Assembly (NCBI RefSeq): GCF_036711975.1 | Contig: NC_091966.1 | Span: forward strand, 42,787,501 to 42,851,500 | Length of the DNA: 64,000 bases | DNA from: Onthophagus taurus | Taxonomy: Eukaryota > Arthropoda > Insecta > Coleoptera > Scarabaeidae | Direction: 5' to 3' | Part shown: piece after piece, positions 12,285-24,562 of the stretch | Layout: each line of letters begins with the position of its first letter | Position numbering within the stretch: position 1 is the first letter of the stretch | Translations under genes and position numbers: made by a program | The notes under the pieces: model-generated | Database searches by the model: none | What the model saw: only the letters and a program-made list of their open reading frames with translations | What the model was told of the DNA's origin: nothing

Positions 12285-12462
12285 ATAATTTTAATGGCAA
12301 TTATGGTGCTGTAAACATTTTCATGTATGCAATTATACGCGGATTTTGCATTTTTTTGGGTAAAATGTATTAACAATCTATTAAAGTTATATACCACTGT
12401 ATAGAGCCAAAAATTTACTATCAATATGGCCACTATACAGTTTATTTATTAGTACCTCTATA

Positions 12463-12950
12463 TTAATTGTACAAAAAAATGTTAAAATTTATATTGGAGT
12501 ATTTGATGGACCAAAATTTTGAATGAAAGTTAGTCTGAGTTGGTCTCAAGTTTGCAAAAGATTCATGTAACCTAATAAGAAGTTGATCTGCGTCGACCAA
12601 AGATTTTGATTTAAGAAAGAATTCTCCTGGAAGACGAAGAAGTTGTCCAAACACAAGCTCAGCAGTAAAACATCCCAGATCTTTTAAAAACGATCTATTG
12701 CTTTGCGGACGGTAAACAGAAGTGGTAATTTGTGTAGCACCAGTATTAGAGACATCTGTTGTTAATGTCAAGTTGGCTGAAGGATTCGGATGCGCGATAT
12801 ACAGGAATATATCCAAGAATTTCAGAAAAATTGGGAACAAATCCGTGAAAGAAATTGCTCATTCCAAGAAATTTCTGGAGTTCTTTCAAATTTTGAGGTT
12901 GAGGAAAATTGCTTCAATTTTTGATTGAGTTGGACGAGAACCTTGGAAGA
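12463..12950 (-). mobile_element. Internally deleted Ty3/gypsy remnant
   Basis: Read on the - strand, about 12915-12810 gives [20 protein letters not shown], the end of gypsy reverse transcriptase. The frame at 12800-12720 gives [19 protein letters not shown], the start of RNase H. From about 12715 it jumps to an integrase tail (YRPQSN, then LGCFTAELVFGQLLRLPGEF). Most of RNase H and integrase is missing, so this is a deletion derivative. It lies inside the 172-bp satellite beside a Tc1 fragment in the opposite orientation. Confidence 0.75.
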
Positions 12951-12974
12951 TATGATGGCTTAAAAGATCTATTG

Positions 12975-13496
12975 AACTTACTCCAAAAGTTATGGAGCGA
13001 TGAATCAAATTTAGACCCTCGCTATACTTTAAAGACCGTAAAACATGGTGGAGGAAATATTATGGTTTGGGCTGCATTTTCGTGGTTTCCTATTCGTTGG
13101 ATAACTCAACGAATGGACCAACATTTATACCAAGACATCATGGCGAATACAATGAAGTCATTTGCGGATGAATATATGCCTGTCCCATTCATTTTTATGC
13201 AGGATAACGATCCAAAGCATACTGCTAGAAGCGTTAAAGCAAGGTTTTCTGCCGAAAACGTTAATGTTTTGGATTGGCCTGCCCAGAGTTCCGACTTAAA
13301 CCCAATTGAAAACCTCTGGGCAAATGGTGAAAGGGCTCTGGAAAAGAAAATAAACAACAATGCTGATGAATTGTTCAAAAATGTAAAGAAAATATGGCAG
13401 AATATTAAAATCGAACGACGTCACCCTTTAGTAGCTAGTCTTCCTCGAAGGTGCAAAAACGTTCTTAAATTAAGGGGTTATCCTACTAAATATTAG
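12975..13496 (+). pseudogene. Tc1-type transposase fragment (DD34E), N-terminus lost
   Basis: The frame contains LWSDESN (first catalytic Asp), TVKHGGGNIMVWAAFS, then MQDNDPKHTARSV (second Asp) and WPAQSSDLNPIENLW. There are 34 residues between the second Asp and the final Glu, the classical Tc1 spacing. It ends PRRCKNVLKLRGYPTKY, a typical Tc1 C-terminus. The helix-turn-helix DNA-binding half is absent, and an in-frame deletion follows WSDESN. It sits in the 172-bp satellite. Confidence 0.9.
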
Positions 13497-16225
13497 ATTT
13501 AAATGAAAATTTACATTTAAAACGTTGTTAATTAATTAATTGTTAATTTATAAAAAAACTTAGTGTCCTTAATTAGTTGTCCAAATTAAAATAGCCAATA
13601 TGTATTTATTTTATACATATATTAATAGCCAATAATGTATTATTTTCGTTCGTGTTTCAATAATTACATGAATTATAAGATAATAAACATCATTTTTTTC
13701 GTTCAAGTACATGTGGTAATTACACGTGCACTTTGCAGTTTTTGAAGGAAAAATGCTTCTGCAACCATGTGACCTACAAAATTTATTTATCACTATATAG
13801 AGCGGAAATTTTACTGTAGATTTTATATGATCATAGAGTTTTCTGCATCATATAAGAAAGTTATGATGCTCCAAAAAAATATACATACGGCAATTATACG
13901 CGAATTTTAGAGTTTTTGGGCGGAAAATGTTTGTGGAACCATGCAATCCATTAAAGTTTTATACTACTGTATAAAGTGGAGAATTTCTTAAGCATTCTAT
14001 ATGTTCAAGGAGTTTTTTTGCATCATATAAGAAAGTTATGATGCCGTAAACATTTACATGTGCTAATTATACGCGAATTTCGATGTTCTTGAAGGAAAAA
14101 TGGTTCTGCAACCATGCGATCCACAAAATTTATATGCCACTGTGTAGAGCGGAAAATTTCCTATACACTCCATAAGTTTGTGGAGTTTTGTCCGTATCAT
14201 ATAAGAAAGTTATGACGTCGTAAACATTTACATGTGGCAATTATACGCGAATTTTTCAGTTTTTGATGAAAAATGGTTCTGCAACCATGTGATCTACAAA
14301 ATTTATATACCACTGCATAGAGCGGAAAATTTACTATGGATTCTATATGGTCACAGAGTTTTTTGCATCATATAAGAAAGTTATGAGGCCATAAACATTT
14401 ACATGTGGTAATTATACGCGAATTTCGCAGTTTTTTAAAGAAAAATGGTTCTGCAACCATGCGATCTACAAAATTTATTTACCACTGTATAGAGTGGAAA
14501 ATTTACCATAGATTTTGTATGGTCACAGAGTTTTCTGCATCATATAAGAATGTTATGATGCTCTAAACATTTACATACGGCAATTATACGCTGATTTTGT
14601 AGTTTTTTTGGGGGAAAATGCTTACAAAATTTATATACCACTGTATAGAGCGGAAAATTTCCTATACTTCCTATATAGGCACAGAATTTTCTGCATCATA
14701 TAAGAAAGTTATGATGCTATAAACATTTACATGCGGCGATTAAACACTGATTTTTTAGTTTTTGGGGGATAAATGCTTGTGGGACCATGCAATCTACTAA
14801 AGTTATATACCAACTGTATAAAGTGGAAAATTTCCTATAGATTCTATATATTCACAGAGTTTTGTCCGTATCATATAAGAAAGTTATGACGCCGTAAACA
14901 TTTACATGTGGCAATTATACGCGAATTTTTACAGTTTTTGAAGGAAAAATAGTTCTGCAATCATGGGATCTACAAAATTTATATACCATTGTATAGAGCG
15001 GAAAATTTCCTATACTTTCTATACAGGCACAGAGTTTTCTGCATCATATAAGAAAGTTATGATGCTATAAACATTTACATGCGGCGATTAAACACTGATT
15101 TTGTAGTTTTTGGGGGATAAATGCTTGTGGAACCATGCAATCTACTAAAGTTATATACCAACTGTATAAAGTGGAAAATTTCCTATAGATTCTATATGGT
15201 CACAGAGTGATTTGCATCATATAAGAAAGTTACGAGGCCATAAACATTTACATGTGGTAATTATACGCGAATTTCGCAGTTTTTGAAGGAAAAATGGTTC
15301 TGCAACTATGTGATCTACAAAATCTATATACCACTGTATAGAGCGGAAAATGTCCTATACATTGCATAAGTTTACGGAATTTTCTGTATCATATAAGAAA
15401 GTTTTGAGGTCATAAACATTTATATGCGGCAATTGTACACGAATTTTGCAGTTTTTGAAGGAAAAATTCTTCTGCAACTATGGGATTTACCAAATTTATA
15501 TACCACTGTATAGAGCGGAAAATTTCCTATACTTTCTATATGGGCACAGAGTTTTCTGCATCATATAAGAAAGTTATGATGCCATAAACATTTACATGCG
15601 GCAATTAAACACTAATTTTGTAGTTTTTGGGGGATAAATGCTTGTGGAACCATGCAAGCTACTAAAGTTATATACCAACTGTATAAAGTGGAAAATTTCC
15701 TATAGATTCTATATATTCACCGAGTTTTTTCCGTATCATATAAGAAAGTTATGACGCCGTAAACATTTACATGTGGCAATTATACGCGAATTTTTGCAGT
15801 TTTTGAAGGAAAAATTCTTCTGCAAGCATGCGATCTACAAAATTTATATACCACTGTATAGAGCGGAAAATTTTCTATACTTTTTATATAGGTATAGAGT
15901 TTTCTGCATCATATAAGAAAGTTATGACGCCGTAAACATTTACATGTGGCAATTATACGCGAATTTTTGCAGTTTTTGAAGGAAAAATTCTTCTGCAAGC
16001 ATGCGATCTACAAAATTTATATACCACTGTATAGAGCGGAAAATTTCCTATAGTATATGATCATGAAGTTTTGTCCATATCATATAAGAAAGTTATGCCG
16101 TCGTAAAAATTTACATACGGTAATTATACTCGGAATTTGTAGCTTTTGTGAGGAAAATGTTTGTGGAACCATGTAATCTACTAAACTTATATAACACTTT
16201 ATAGAGCTGAAAATTTCCTATATGA

Positions 16226-16850
16226 TTGCTACTACTATAGTTTTGTTCCTACCTAATAAAAGAGTTGTTTAAGAAAGGTTAATCTACCGATTCTATGTTT
16301 GGGTTGTTTATTATGCCTATTTTTTGGCTGACGCTTGATTTTGACAGGACAAAACCCAGAGTTAGATAGCTCAAAATGTGTTTTTTTTTCAAATTAATGA
16401 AGCTTTTTTTTTAATTCGGTTCCATAACGGCCGCACACAGCTTGAAGTTTAATCATATTGAAGTGTATTTGGTACACGACGACGTTTTTTATATTTTACC
16501 TCTATTGATGTCATATTAACAGAACACAATGATGTTAGATAAAGAAAAGATCAGGCTTTCTAATGGTATATTTAATATTCTGCTATCTCTAAAGACCACA
16601 AAGATATCAGCTTGTAATACAACCTCAATCATAAATGTTAGGAAAATTAATCTTTATATATAATCATGAAATAAAAACGAATTCATCAAAAATTTCATTT
16701 ATTATTCATTTCATTCTCAATAATTTATTTTCACCTCTTTAAACAATATTTATTACAAAACAGATAAATTGTAAGAAAATAACTGTTTAAATAAAATTAC
16801 ATTATCTCATATTGATTTGATTCTTTTAATTAATTAAATGTGTATTTGAA
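16226..16850. other. Spacer between satellite and WDR77 gene
   Basis: AT-rich, no repeat family or coding signal recognised. The right part (16680-16850) probably holds the 3' UTR of the - strand WDR77 gene. TTTATT strings there would read AATAAA on the transcript strand. Confidence 0.45.
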
Positions 16851-17986
16851 CTAAATTTGATTTGAGAATACTTCTTTGTTATAACCACATGAATATAAAG
16901 TATTATTACACCATGTTACACCTCTTACAACAGAACTATGATCATTAATTTGTTTAATTTTTTCAAATTCTCCATTGGCAGTAAATTTAAGGATGATTAT
17001 TTGGGATGTATCCCCACAAATGGCTATTAAATTATTATTATTATGAGCCATTCGGTAAATGCTGTTGTTAAAGCATCCGGTTATATTTAATATTTCTTTT
17101 GGTTTTCTAATATCCAAAGAATAAACATCACCGGAATCACTCCCAATGATTAAATGAGGGGAGTCTTGGAGCCATATGATGCTATTTAATGGACAAAATT
17201 CGTTTTGATACATTACATTGGCAGGATTTTTTAATCTTATATCCCAAACACAAGCCTTTCTATCCATTGAACACGAAGAAAATAAGTTTAAATCCGATTT
17301 ATTTGTATCAACACATCTTATTACATCCGTATGATAATAACTAAAATAAAATTGATTAAGATAAAATCATTTAATTTGTTTTATACAAACCAATAAGTAT
17401 TTTCTAAAGTAATTGGGTCACTTTCTAGATCATACACATCTATAGAGGCACCATAAGAAGCAATAGCTTTGTAAGAACCCCATGTTGAAAGTTTAGTAAC
17501 TCTTTGAGATTTTGAAAACTTTTTTCGACAAGAAAGTAAATTATAATTATTTTCTTCCGTGTTTAAAATTAATAAAGTACCATTATCCTCCGAAAGTAAA
17601 ACCTAAAATATTTGTGTTAAACTTAAGTAAGAAACAACACAGTTTAATTTACGTTGTTATCATCAAGGAATAAAGCATCGGAGGTTGTTGTGTTACTAAT
17701 AAAATAGCCAGAATAAAAATTTTCTTTGAGACTTTTGAAAGATTCGTAATGGTGTAAAGTTCCCTCCCAATAAGTACCGGATATATTTGAAGATCCCACA
17801 ATTAATTCACCTAAAATTAACGAATTATTAAAGATTTTTTTTACAACATGTGTTAACCTATAAATTAATACCTTTCTTATTCGCATCAATAAATAATAAG
17901 TAATCATACATTATCGGGTGCTTTGATGGTTCTAAAGCCCGTTCTAACGGTTTATTCGGTGGATAAATCATGGTTAAAGCTTCCAT
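16851..17986 (-). CDS. WDR77: Methylosome protein 50-like WD40 protein (WDR77/MEP50; fly valois)
   Basis: MEP50 is the WD40 partner of arginine methyltransferase PRMT5 and presents Sm proteins and histones for symmetric dimethylation. Four exons on the - strand: 17986-17872, 17810-17653, 17602-17391 and 17340-16851. All junctions keep frame with GT..AG introns of 50-62 nt, giving 324 residues (about 340 is usual). Signatures are LIVGSSNISGTYWEGTLHHY, matching the N-terminal MEP50 blade, then SCSMDRKACVWDIRLKNPA, IIGSDSGDVYSLDIRKP and DHSSVVRGVTW. Start chosen as the first ATG (17986). It is head to head with the RhoGEF gene, 322 bp apart. The family call rests on N-terminal and C-terminal blades; divergence is considerable. 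Confidence 0.82.
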
Positions 17987-18308
17987 AATTACAATGAAAG
18001 TTTTAAAAATATTTTGAGGTTAACCGCCTGTCAACAAATTTTAAACGTTGCTGTCAAATTAAAATTTTTATTTTTAACTTAATTATTTTGAATTAAAATA
18101 AATTAAACATCATAATTACTGTTTTATTATAAATTAACAATAATAAATTAATTTCGCGTTACAATTAAAATTTCAAACTCAAAATTCGTTACTAACTTCA
18201 CGTTGACAAAAAGAGTCGGTTAAAAACCAAGATTGAAATAGTTTTTCCATACAAGATTTGATATTTTCGAATATAAACAGGTCTTTTTTTGAATGAAAAG
18301 TGAAAAAC
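17987..18308. promoter_or_regulatory. Divergent intergenic region (candidate bidirectional promoter)
   Basis: The 322 bp separate the ATG codons of WDR77 (- strand) and the RhoGEF gene (+ strand), so both 5' UTRs and promoters must overlap here unless non-coding 5' exons lie elsewhere. It is AT-rich with no clear TATA box or CpG cluster. Its right-hand 60 bp are also present in the decayed copy at 25790-25868. Confidence 0.5.
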
Positions 18309-19022
18309 ATGTTACCGTCACAAAAGGCTGTTATAAAACCGTGTTTCGTATCGTTGAATAAAGATTTGGTTGATGACCATATAAAAACAGTCCAAAAAAA
18401 CTCAATAAAGAAAAAATGTGTCGTATTTCTCGATAAAGACTCGATTATTGAGACAAATAGAGCACAATCAACTCCTCACGAAAGACATTCAATCATTAAA
18501 AATTGTGCATTAATGAAGTCTGCAAGCATAGAAAGAAATACCCCCGGGAGAAGGAATGTTTATCCAATTTCGGAACCATCAACCCCTTTGTATGAACCAG
18601 CATTATCAAGCGAATTAAGACGAGCAATTGATGAAAAGAATTTATTTACTACAAAAACAAAAAATAAGTTTATGTCAGCTCTTGGAGAGTTAGAAGAAGC
18701 CAATGAAGAAGAGAACAGAAAAAGATACAAAAAGAAAGCGATTAATGAAGTTTTAGCTAGTGAAAAGGCTTATATTAAACAATTAGAGTTAATATTTAAT
18801 TTTTTTGAGAAGCCAATACGAGAAAAGGGGTTATTATCAAGAACTAATTTTGAACTGATATTTGGAGGATTAAACAGCATTTATAAATTAAACAAGGAAT
18901 TAATGCAAATGTTGGAGTTGAATAAATTGGATGTAGGATCAGCTTTTTTAAAAATTGCTCCATTTTTTAAACTTTATTCGACATATGCTTACGAATTTAA
19001 GGATATTTTAGAAGTTATTGAG
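18309..19022 (+). CDS. Rho guanine-nucleotide exchange factor, exon 1 (N-terminal tail and first half of DH)
   Basis: Exon 1 encodes 238 residues. A basic, Ser/Thr-rich tail (about 1-115; several SP/TP sites such as STPHER and SEPSTPLYEP) is followed by the start of a Dbl-homology domain (KKAINEVLASEKAYIKQLEL, then LIFGGLNSIYKLNKELMQML). DH domains swap GDP for GTP on Rho-family GTPases at membranes. The exon ends in phase 0 at donor GTAAAT (19023). I start at ATG 18309, not the in-frame GTG at 18300, and a decayed copy at 25869 begins at the equivalent ATG. The compact DH-PH layout resembles ARHGEF39-type proteins, but the exact orthologue is uncertain. Confidence 0.9.
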
Positions 19023-19064
19023 GTAAATTGAACCAAAAAATGATTAAATTAAATTATTCTTATA

Positions 19065-19170
19065 TGTATGAAGGCTTTCATGGTCAGTGTTAATTGAACT
19101 AAAATTAAGAACATTCAAATCAAACCAATTTCTGCTGAACCCGAAAGTTTCTAGTGTTAGTTCTAAATTT
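19065..19170 (-). repeat. PLE 5'-edge remnant and decayed CTAGTTCTAG palindromic unit
   Basis: 19069-19110 matches 1240-1280 at the 5' edge of the PLE (shared GAAGGCTTTCA, then TTGAACTAAAATT or close variants). It is followed by a degraded form of the palindromic unit described at 38110-39960 (AACCCGAAAGTTTCTAG, GTGTTAGTTCTA). Lies just inside the RhoGEF intron. Confidence 0.55.
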
Positions 19171-19419
19171 AGTTAAATTATTCTTCTTCTCCTGATCTTT
19201 ATACCTGATGGCATTCAGATAAATCTTTTTCCTATTTCCTCCACTTTCTGGCTAATTGATTATTATTATATTTTTCCTTTATATCTGCTAGAGTCTTCTC
19301 TCTCTTCTTTCCAACCTTTTGCTATTCTTTCCTCTCACTTCTTCCTAGGTCTTACCTTGTTTATTATTGTTTATATAGTTATTGTGTTATGTTCCATTCT
19401 AATTCCAAGTTTAATTGCT

Positions 19420-19610
19420 TTCTCTCTATTTTGCTTGATCTACTCCCAGTCTTATTTCCTCATTCCTTATCCTGTCCCACTTCATCTTTCCCACTATTTT
19501 CCATAAAAATTTCATTTCCATTGCTGTAATCTTTCCTTCTTGTTTATCTTGGAGTGTCCATAATTCACTGGTATATGTTAATATTGGAAATACCACCAAA
19601 TTGTACACTT
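19420..19610 (-). mobile_element. LINE reverse transcriptase 3' remnant
   Basis: The - strand reads VFPILTYTSELWTL, then EMKFLWKIVGKMKWDRIRNE. This matches the region after the LINE RT palm (YGSETW ... EMRFLRRI.G..RWDRVRNE). No other domain is preserved. It lies in the RhoGEF intron. Confidence 0.75.
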
Positions 19611-19954
19611 TCAGTTTTATTTTTTTTTCTACTTTATAAGATAACTTTCAAAATTCGCTATAAAATTAGTTTCTTGAAGGATCTTTGTGGAAATAACACC
19701 AATTTAGTTCTTGAGAAATAAATTTTTGAAATAATCGACAATTTTTTAAAATTTTGCAATTTATCGCCGATTAAGTTTTAAAAATTCGTAAAAAAATCCA
19801 TTTCTTGGCATATGACTGTGAACATTTCCTAAAGTGTTAATAAAAGCGTCCTCTTTCCAATGAACCAGCCCGTTTTGATAAATAACTTTTAGTTTTTGAG
19901 AAAACAATATTTGAAGTTTTGATATAATTTTCGATGTTGCAATTTTCATGTTGT
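19611..19954. other. Unassigned RhoGEF intron segment
   Basis: AT-rich intronic DNA between the LINE remnant and the minisatellite. I recognise nothing in it. Confidence 0.5.
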
Positions 19955-21522
19955 ATCCAGTTTTCTTTAAGTAGCATCTAGTCGTCTACCAGCAATATCA
20001 AGTCTTTTACAAGCAGTTGAAGTCTTCTGCAAGTAGCATCTAGTTTTTAAGCAGTATCTAGTATTTTTAAAGCAGTATCTCATTGTCTACCATCAGTATA
20101 GTGTCTTCTGTCAACAGTATCTAGCCTTCAAGCAGTAGCTAATCTTCTTGAAGTAATATCTAGTTTACTACCAGCTGTATTTCGTCTTCTATCAGCATTG
20201 TAAAGTGTTCTACAAGCAATATCAAATCTTTTACCATCAGTATCTAGAATTCAAGCAGTATCCAATCTTCTTTAAGTAGTATCTAGTCGTCTACCAGTAA
20301 TATCAAGTCTTCTGCAAGCAGTATGTAATCTTCAAGCAGTACCTAGTCTTCTTCAAACAGCATTCAGTTTTCTTTAAGTAGCATCTAGTCGTCTACCAGC
20401 AATATGAAGTCTTTTACAAGCAGTTGAAGTCTTTTGTAAATAGTATCTAGTTTTTAAGCAGTATCTAGTCTTTTTAAAGCAGTATCTCCTTGTCTACCAT
20501 CAGTATAGTATCTTATGTCAACAGTATTTAGCCTTCAAGCAGTAGCTAATCTTCTTGAAGTAATATCAAGTCTTTTACCAGCAGTATTTAGAATTCAAGC
20601 AGTATCCAATCTTCTTTAAGTAGTATCTAGTCGTCTACCAGTAATATCAAGTCTTCTGCCAGCAGTATCTAATCTTTGAGCAGTATCTAGTCTTCTTCAA
20701 ACAGCATTCAGTTTTCTTTAAGTAGCATCTAGTCGTCTACCAGCAATATCAAGTCTTTTACAAGCAGTTGAAGTCTTCTGCAAATAGTATCTAGTTTTTT
20801 AGCAGTATCTAGTCTTTTTAAAGCAGTATCTCCTTGTCTACCATCAGTATAGTATCTTATGTCAACAGTATTTAGCTTTCAAGCAGTAGCTAATCTTCTT
20901 GAAGTAATATCAAGTCTTTTATCAGCAGTATTTAGAATTCAAGCAGTATCCAATCTTCTTTAAGTAGTATCTAGTCGTCTACCAGTAATATCAAGTCTTC
21001 TGCCAGCAGTATCTAATCTTCAAGCAGTATCTAGTCTTCTTCAAACAGCATTCAGTTTTCTTTAAGTAGCATCTAGTCGTCTACCAGCAATATCAAGTCT
21101 TTTACAAGCAGTTGAAGTCTTCTGCAAGTAGTATCTAGTTTTTAAGCAGTATCTAGTATTTTTAAAGCAGTATCTCATTGTCTACCATCAGTATAGTGTC
21201 TTATGCCAACAGTATCTAGCCTTCAAGCAGTAGCTAATCTTCTTGAAGTAATATCTAGTTTACTACCAGCTGTATTTGGTCTTCTATCAGCATTGTAAAG
21301 TGTTCTACAAGCAATATCAAATCTTTTACCATCAGTATCTAGAATTCAAGCAGTATCCAATCTTCTTTAAGTAGTATCTAGTCGTCTACCAGTAATATCA
21401 AGTCTTCTGCCAGCAGTATCTAATCTTCAAACAGTATCTAGTCTTCTTCAAACAGCATTCAGTTTTCTTTAAGTAGCATCTAGTCGTCTACCAGCAATAT
21501 CAAGTCTTTTACAAGCATTGAA

Positions 21523-21708
21523 TTCCCTTTTGGCGGTAAATACTAGTTAATTGATTTAATGCGTTTTTGTGAAATTTTCAATACATGTTTTTTAATTCGT
21601 AGCGAACAACCTGAAGACGATTATAGAATAATCGAAATCGGTCGTTGAGAACAAAATTTTTAAATAAAATTTAATCTTCAGAAATACATTCTGTATTATT
21701 TTCACCGA
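21523..21708 (+). mobile_element. Non-satellite insert with a hammerhead-ribozyme-like fold
   Basis: This 186-bp insert interrupts the minisatellite. At 21607-21647 it can fold like a minimal hammerhead: CAAC (21607) pairs with GTTG (21644) as stem I. CTGAAGA (21611-21617) is followed, after one extra C, by stem II GATTAT/ATAATC (21619-21633), then GAAA (21634) and a GTC triplet (21641) next to stem I. Stem III is almost absent, as in Penelope-type hammerheads. The insert could be the 3' end of a retroelement. Confidence 0.4.
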
Positions 21709-22959
21709 TTTTACAAGCAGTTAAAGTCTTCTGCAAGTAGTATCTAGTTTTTAAGCAGTATCTAGTCTTTTGAAAGCAGTATCTCCTTGTCTACCATCAG
21801 TATAGTGTCTTATGTCAACAGTATTTAGCCTTCAAGCCGGAGCTAATCTTCTTGAAGTAATACCAAGTCTTTTACCAGCAGTATCTAGAATTCAAGCAGT
21901 ATCCAATCGTCTTTAAGTAGTATCTAATCGTCTACCAGCAATATCAAGTCTTCTGTCAGCAGTATCTAATCTTCAAGCAGTATCTAGTCTTCTTCAAACA
22001 GCATCCAGTTTTCTTTAAGTAGCATCTAGTCGTCTACCAGCAATATAAAGTCTTTTACAAGCAGTTGAAGTCTTCTGCAAGTAGTATCTAGTTTTTAAAC
22101 AGTATCTACTCTTTAAAGCAGTATTTCCTTGTCTACTGTCAATATAGTGTCTTTTGTCAACAGTATCTAGCCTTAAAAGCAGTAGCTAATCTTCTTGAAG
22201 TAATATCTAGTTTACTACCAGCTGTATTTAGTCTTGTATCAGCATTGTAAAGTCTTCTACAAGCAATATCGAGTCTTCTACCAGCAGTATCTAGAATTCA
22301 AGCAGTATCCAATCTTCTTTAAGTAGTATATAGTCGTCTACCAGTAATATCAAGTCTTCTGCCAGCAGTATCTAATCTTCAAGCAGTATCTAGTCTTCTT
22401 CAAACAGCATCCACTTTTCTTTAAGTAGCATCTAGTCGTCTACCAGCAATATCAAGTCTTTTACAAGCAGTTGAAGTCTTCTGCAAGTAGTATCTAGTTT
22501 TTAAGCAGTATCTAGTCGTTTTAAAGCAGTATCTCCTTGTCTATCATCAGTATAGTGTCTTCTGTCAACAGTATCTAGCCTTCAAGCTGTAGCTAATCTT
22601 CTTGAAGTAATATCTAGTTTACTATTAGCTGTATTTGGTCTTCTATCAGCATTGTAAAGTCTTCTACAAGCAATATCAAGTCTTCTACCAGCAGTATCTA
22701 GTCTTCAAGTAGTATCCAGTCTTCTTTAAGTAACATCTAGTCGTTTACCAGCAATATCACGTCATTTGCTGTATTAAGTCTTTTGCAAGCAGTATGTAAT
22801 TTTCTAGTATCTCGTCTTTTTTAAGCAGTATCTCATTTTCTACCAGCAGTATAGTGTCTTCCAGCAGTATCTAGTCTTCTAACAGTAGTATCAAGTATTC
22901 TGCACGCAACATCAAGCCTGCAAGCAGTATTTAGTTTTCTTGAAGCAGTATCTCGTCTT

Positions 22960-23170
22960 TTACCCGTTTGGGCGTCTAAACCCGTGCGTCTGAGGACGCT
23001 TTCTAGACCTAGAACTAGGAACATTCAAGCTTAGCCGCACGTCTCTCAAGACGGCTAAACCCAAACGATTCTAGTTCTAGGTCTTGTGTTAGTTTTAGTG
23101 ATAGTGCCAGTGTAAAACTAGAACTAACACTAGACCTAGAACTAGAAACATTCGGGTTTAGCCGTGTGTC
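22960..23170. repeat. Palindromic CTAGTTCTAG units inside the minisatellite
   Basis: Two adjacent hairpin units with the core AGCCGCACGTCTCTCAAGAC flanked by arms such as CTAGACCTAGAACTAG and CTAGTTCTAGGTC. They belong to the family of the 131-bp array at 38110-39960. Confidence 0.8.
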
Positions 23171-24309
23171 TGAAGGTGCACCAGTATTAAGTCTGCTTCA
23201 AAGTCTGCTAGTTTTGTGTTAGCAGTATCTAGTCCTCTAATAGTAGTACCAACTCTTGCACATAGTATCTAGTCTTTTATTAGCAGTCTATACTCTTCAT
23301 CAAGCAGTAGCTAATCTTCTTGCAGTAAGATCTAGTTTACTACCAGCAGTATTTGATCTTCTATCAGCATTGTAAAGTCTTCTACAAGCAATTTCAAGTC
23401 TTCTGCCAGCAGTATCTAGAATTCAAGCAGTATCCAATCTTCTTTAAGTAGTATCTAGTCGTCTACCAGCAATATTTGATCTTCTATCAGCATTGTAAAG
23501 TCTTCTACAAGCAATATCAAGTCTTCTGTCACCAGTATCTAATTTTCAAGCTGTATCTAGTATTCTTCAAACAGCATCCAGTTTTCTTTAAGTAGCATCT
23601 AGTCGTCTACCAGCAATATCAAGTCATTTGCAAGCAGTTGAAGCCTTCTGCAAGTAGTATCTAGTTTTTAAGCAGTATTTAGTCTTTTTAAAGCAGTATC
23701 TCCTTGTGTACCATCAGTATAGTGTCTTCTGTCAACAGTATCTAGTCTTCAAGCAGTATCCAGTCTTCTTTAAGTAACATCTAGTCGTTTACCAACAATA
23801 TCAAGTCATTTGCAAACTGTATTAAGTCTTTTGCAAGCAGTATGCAATTTTCAAGTAGTATCTTATCTTTTTCAAGCAGTATCTCATTTTCTACCAGCAG
23901 TATAGTGTCTTCAAGCAGTATCTAGTCTTCTAACAGTAGCATCAAGTATTCTGCACGCAATATCATGCCTGCAAGCAGTATTTAGTCTTCTTGAAGCAGT
24001 ATCTAGTGTTCTTGAAGCAGTATCTACTTGTCTGCCAGCAGTATAGTGTCTTCTGTTATTAGTATCTAGTCTTCAAGCAGTATCCAGTCTGCTTTAAGTA
24101 ACATCTAGTCGTCTACCAGCAATATTACGGCATTTGCAAGCTGTATTAAGTCTTCTTCAAGCAGTATCTAGTTTTTAAGCAGTATCTCACTTTCTACCAG
24201 CAGTATAATGTCTTCTTCAAGCAGTATCTAGTCTTCTAACACTAGTATCAAGTATTCTGCACGCAATATCAAGCCTGCAAGCAGTATTTAGTCTTCTTGA
24301 AGCAGTATC

Positions 24310-24490
24310 TCGTCTTTTACCCGTTTGGGCGTCTAAATCCGTGCGTCTGAGGACGCTTTCTAGACCGAGAACTGGAAACATTCGAGTTTAGCCGCACGTC
24401 TCTCAAGACGGCTAAACCCGAATTAGCTCTATTAGTTCTAGGTTCTGTGTTAGTTCTAGGTCTAGTGTTAGTTCTAATTTTAGCACAATA
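24310..24490. repeat. Palindromic unit at the right edge of the minisatellite
   Basis: Same hairpin family (core GTTTAGCCGCACGTCTCTC, then AAGACGGCTAAAC). It continues into TTTTAGCACAATAAAAATAT and ATATCTTATGCTAACTA, a flank also found beside the copy at 47400-47680, so the mobile unit may be longer than the hairpin. Confidence 0.75.
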
Positions 24491-24562
24491 AAAATATGCG
24501 ATATAGTGATATCTTATGCTAACTAGCGCTACCTACCTAACTAATTTAAATTATATTTTTAG

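Larger units (their letters stand above)
12285..16225. repeat. About 172-bp satellite array, interrupted by transposon debris
   Basis: The landmark CATCATATAAGAAAGTTATGA recurs near 13846, 14023, 14195, 14366, 14539, 14694, 14870, 15042, 15217, 15388, 15558, 15735, 15908 and 16077. Spacing is mostly 170-177 bp, with one shorter unit of about 155. Other shared blocks are CATTTACATGTGGCAATTAT, ACGCGAATTTT, CACTGTATAGAGCGGAAAAT and GGTTCTGCAACCATG. One isolated unit at 12285-12440 is the same repeat, so the gypsy and Tc1 pieces at 12463-13600 landed within the array. The array lies between SND1 and the WDR77 gene. No flanking inverted repeats were found. Confidence 0.95.
19955..24320. repeat. 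4.3-kb minisatellite with higher-order repeats in the RhoGEF intron
   Basis: The basic unit is about 20-30 bp around AGTATCTAGTCTTC, with GCAG or GCAA joints. Units recur in a fixed order, giving higher-order repeats. The block CAGTTTTCTTTAAGTAGCAT appears at 19958, 20367, 20710, 21053 and 21460, so periods are about 409, 343, 343 and 407 bp. The long form carries about 65 bp extra. The array is interrupted by a non-repeat spacer (21523-21708) and palindromic units (22960-23170). The same unit family recurs at 27350-27610 and 54245-56715. Confidence 0.93.

Noticed and set aside
12285..16225. 172-bp array as a centromere
   Set aside because: The unit length is like some centromeric satellites, but about 4 kb between two normal genes is far too short to support that claim.
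16851..17986. TSSC1/EIPR1 as identity of the WD40 gene
   Set aside because: The N-terminal blade SSNISGTYWEGTL and the C-terminal HSSVVRGVTW region match MEP50/WDR77 better.
18300..18302. GTG as start of the RhoGEF frame
   Set aside because: ATG at 18309 is in frame, and the decayed duplicate at 25869 begins at the equivalent ATG.
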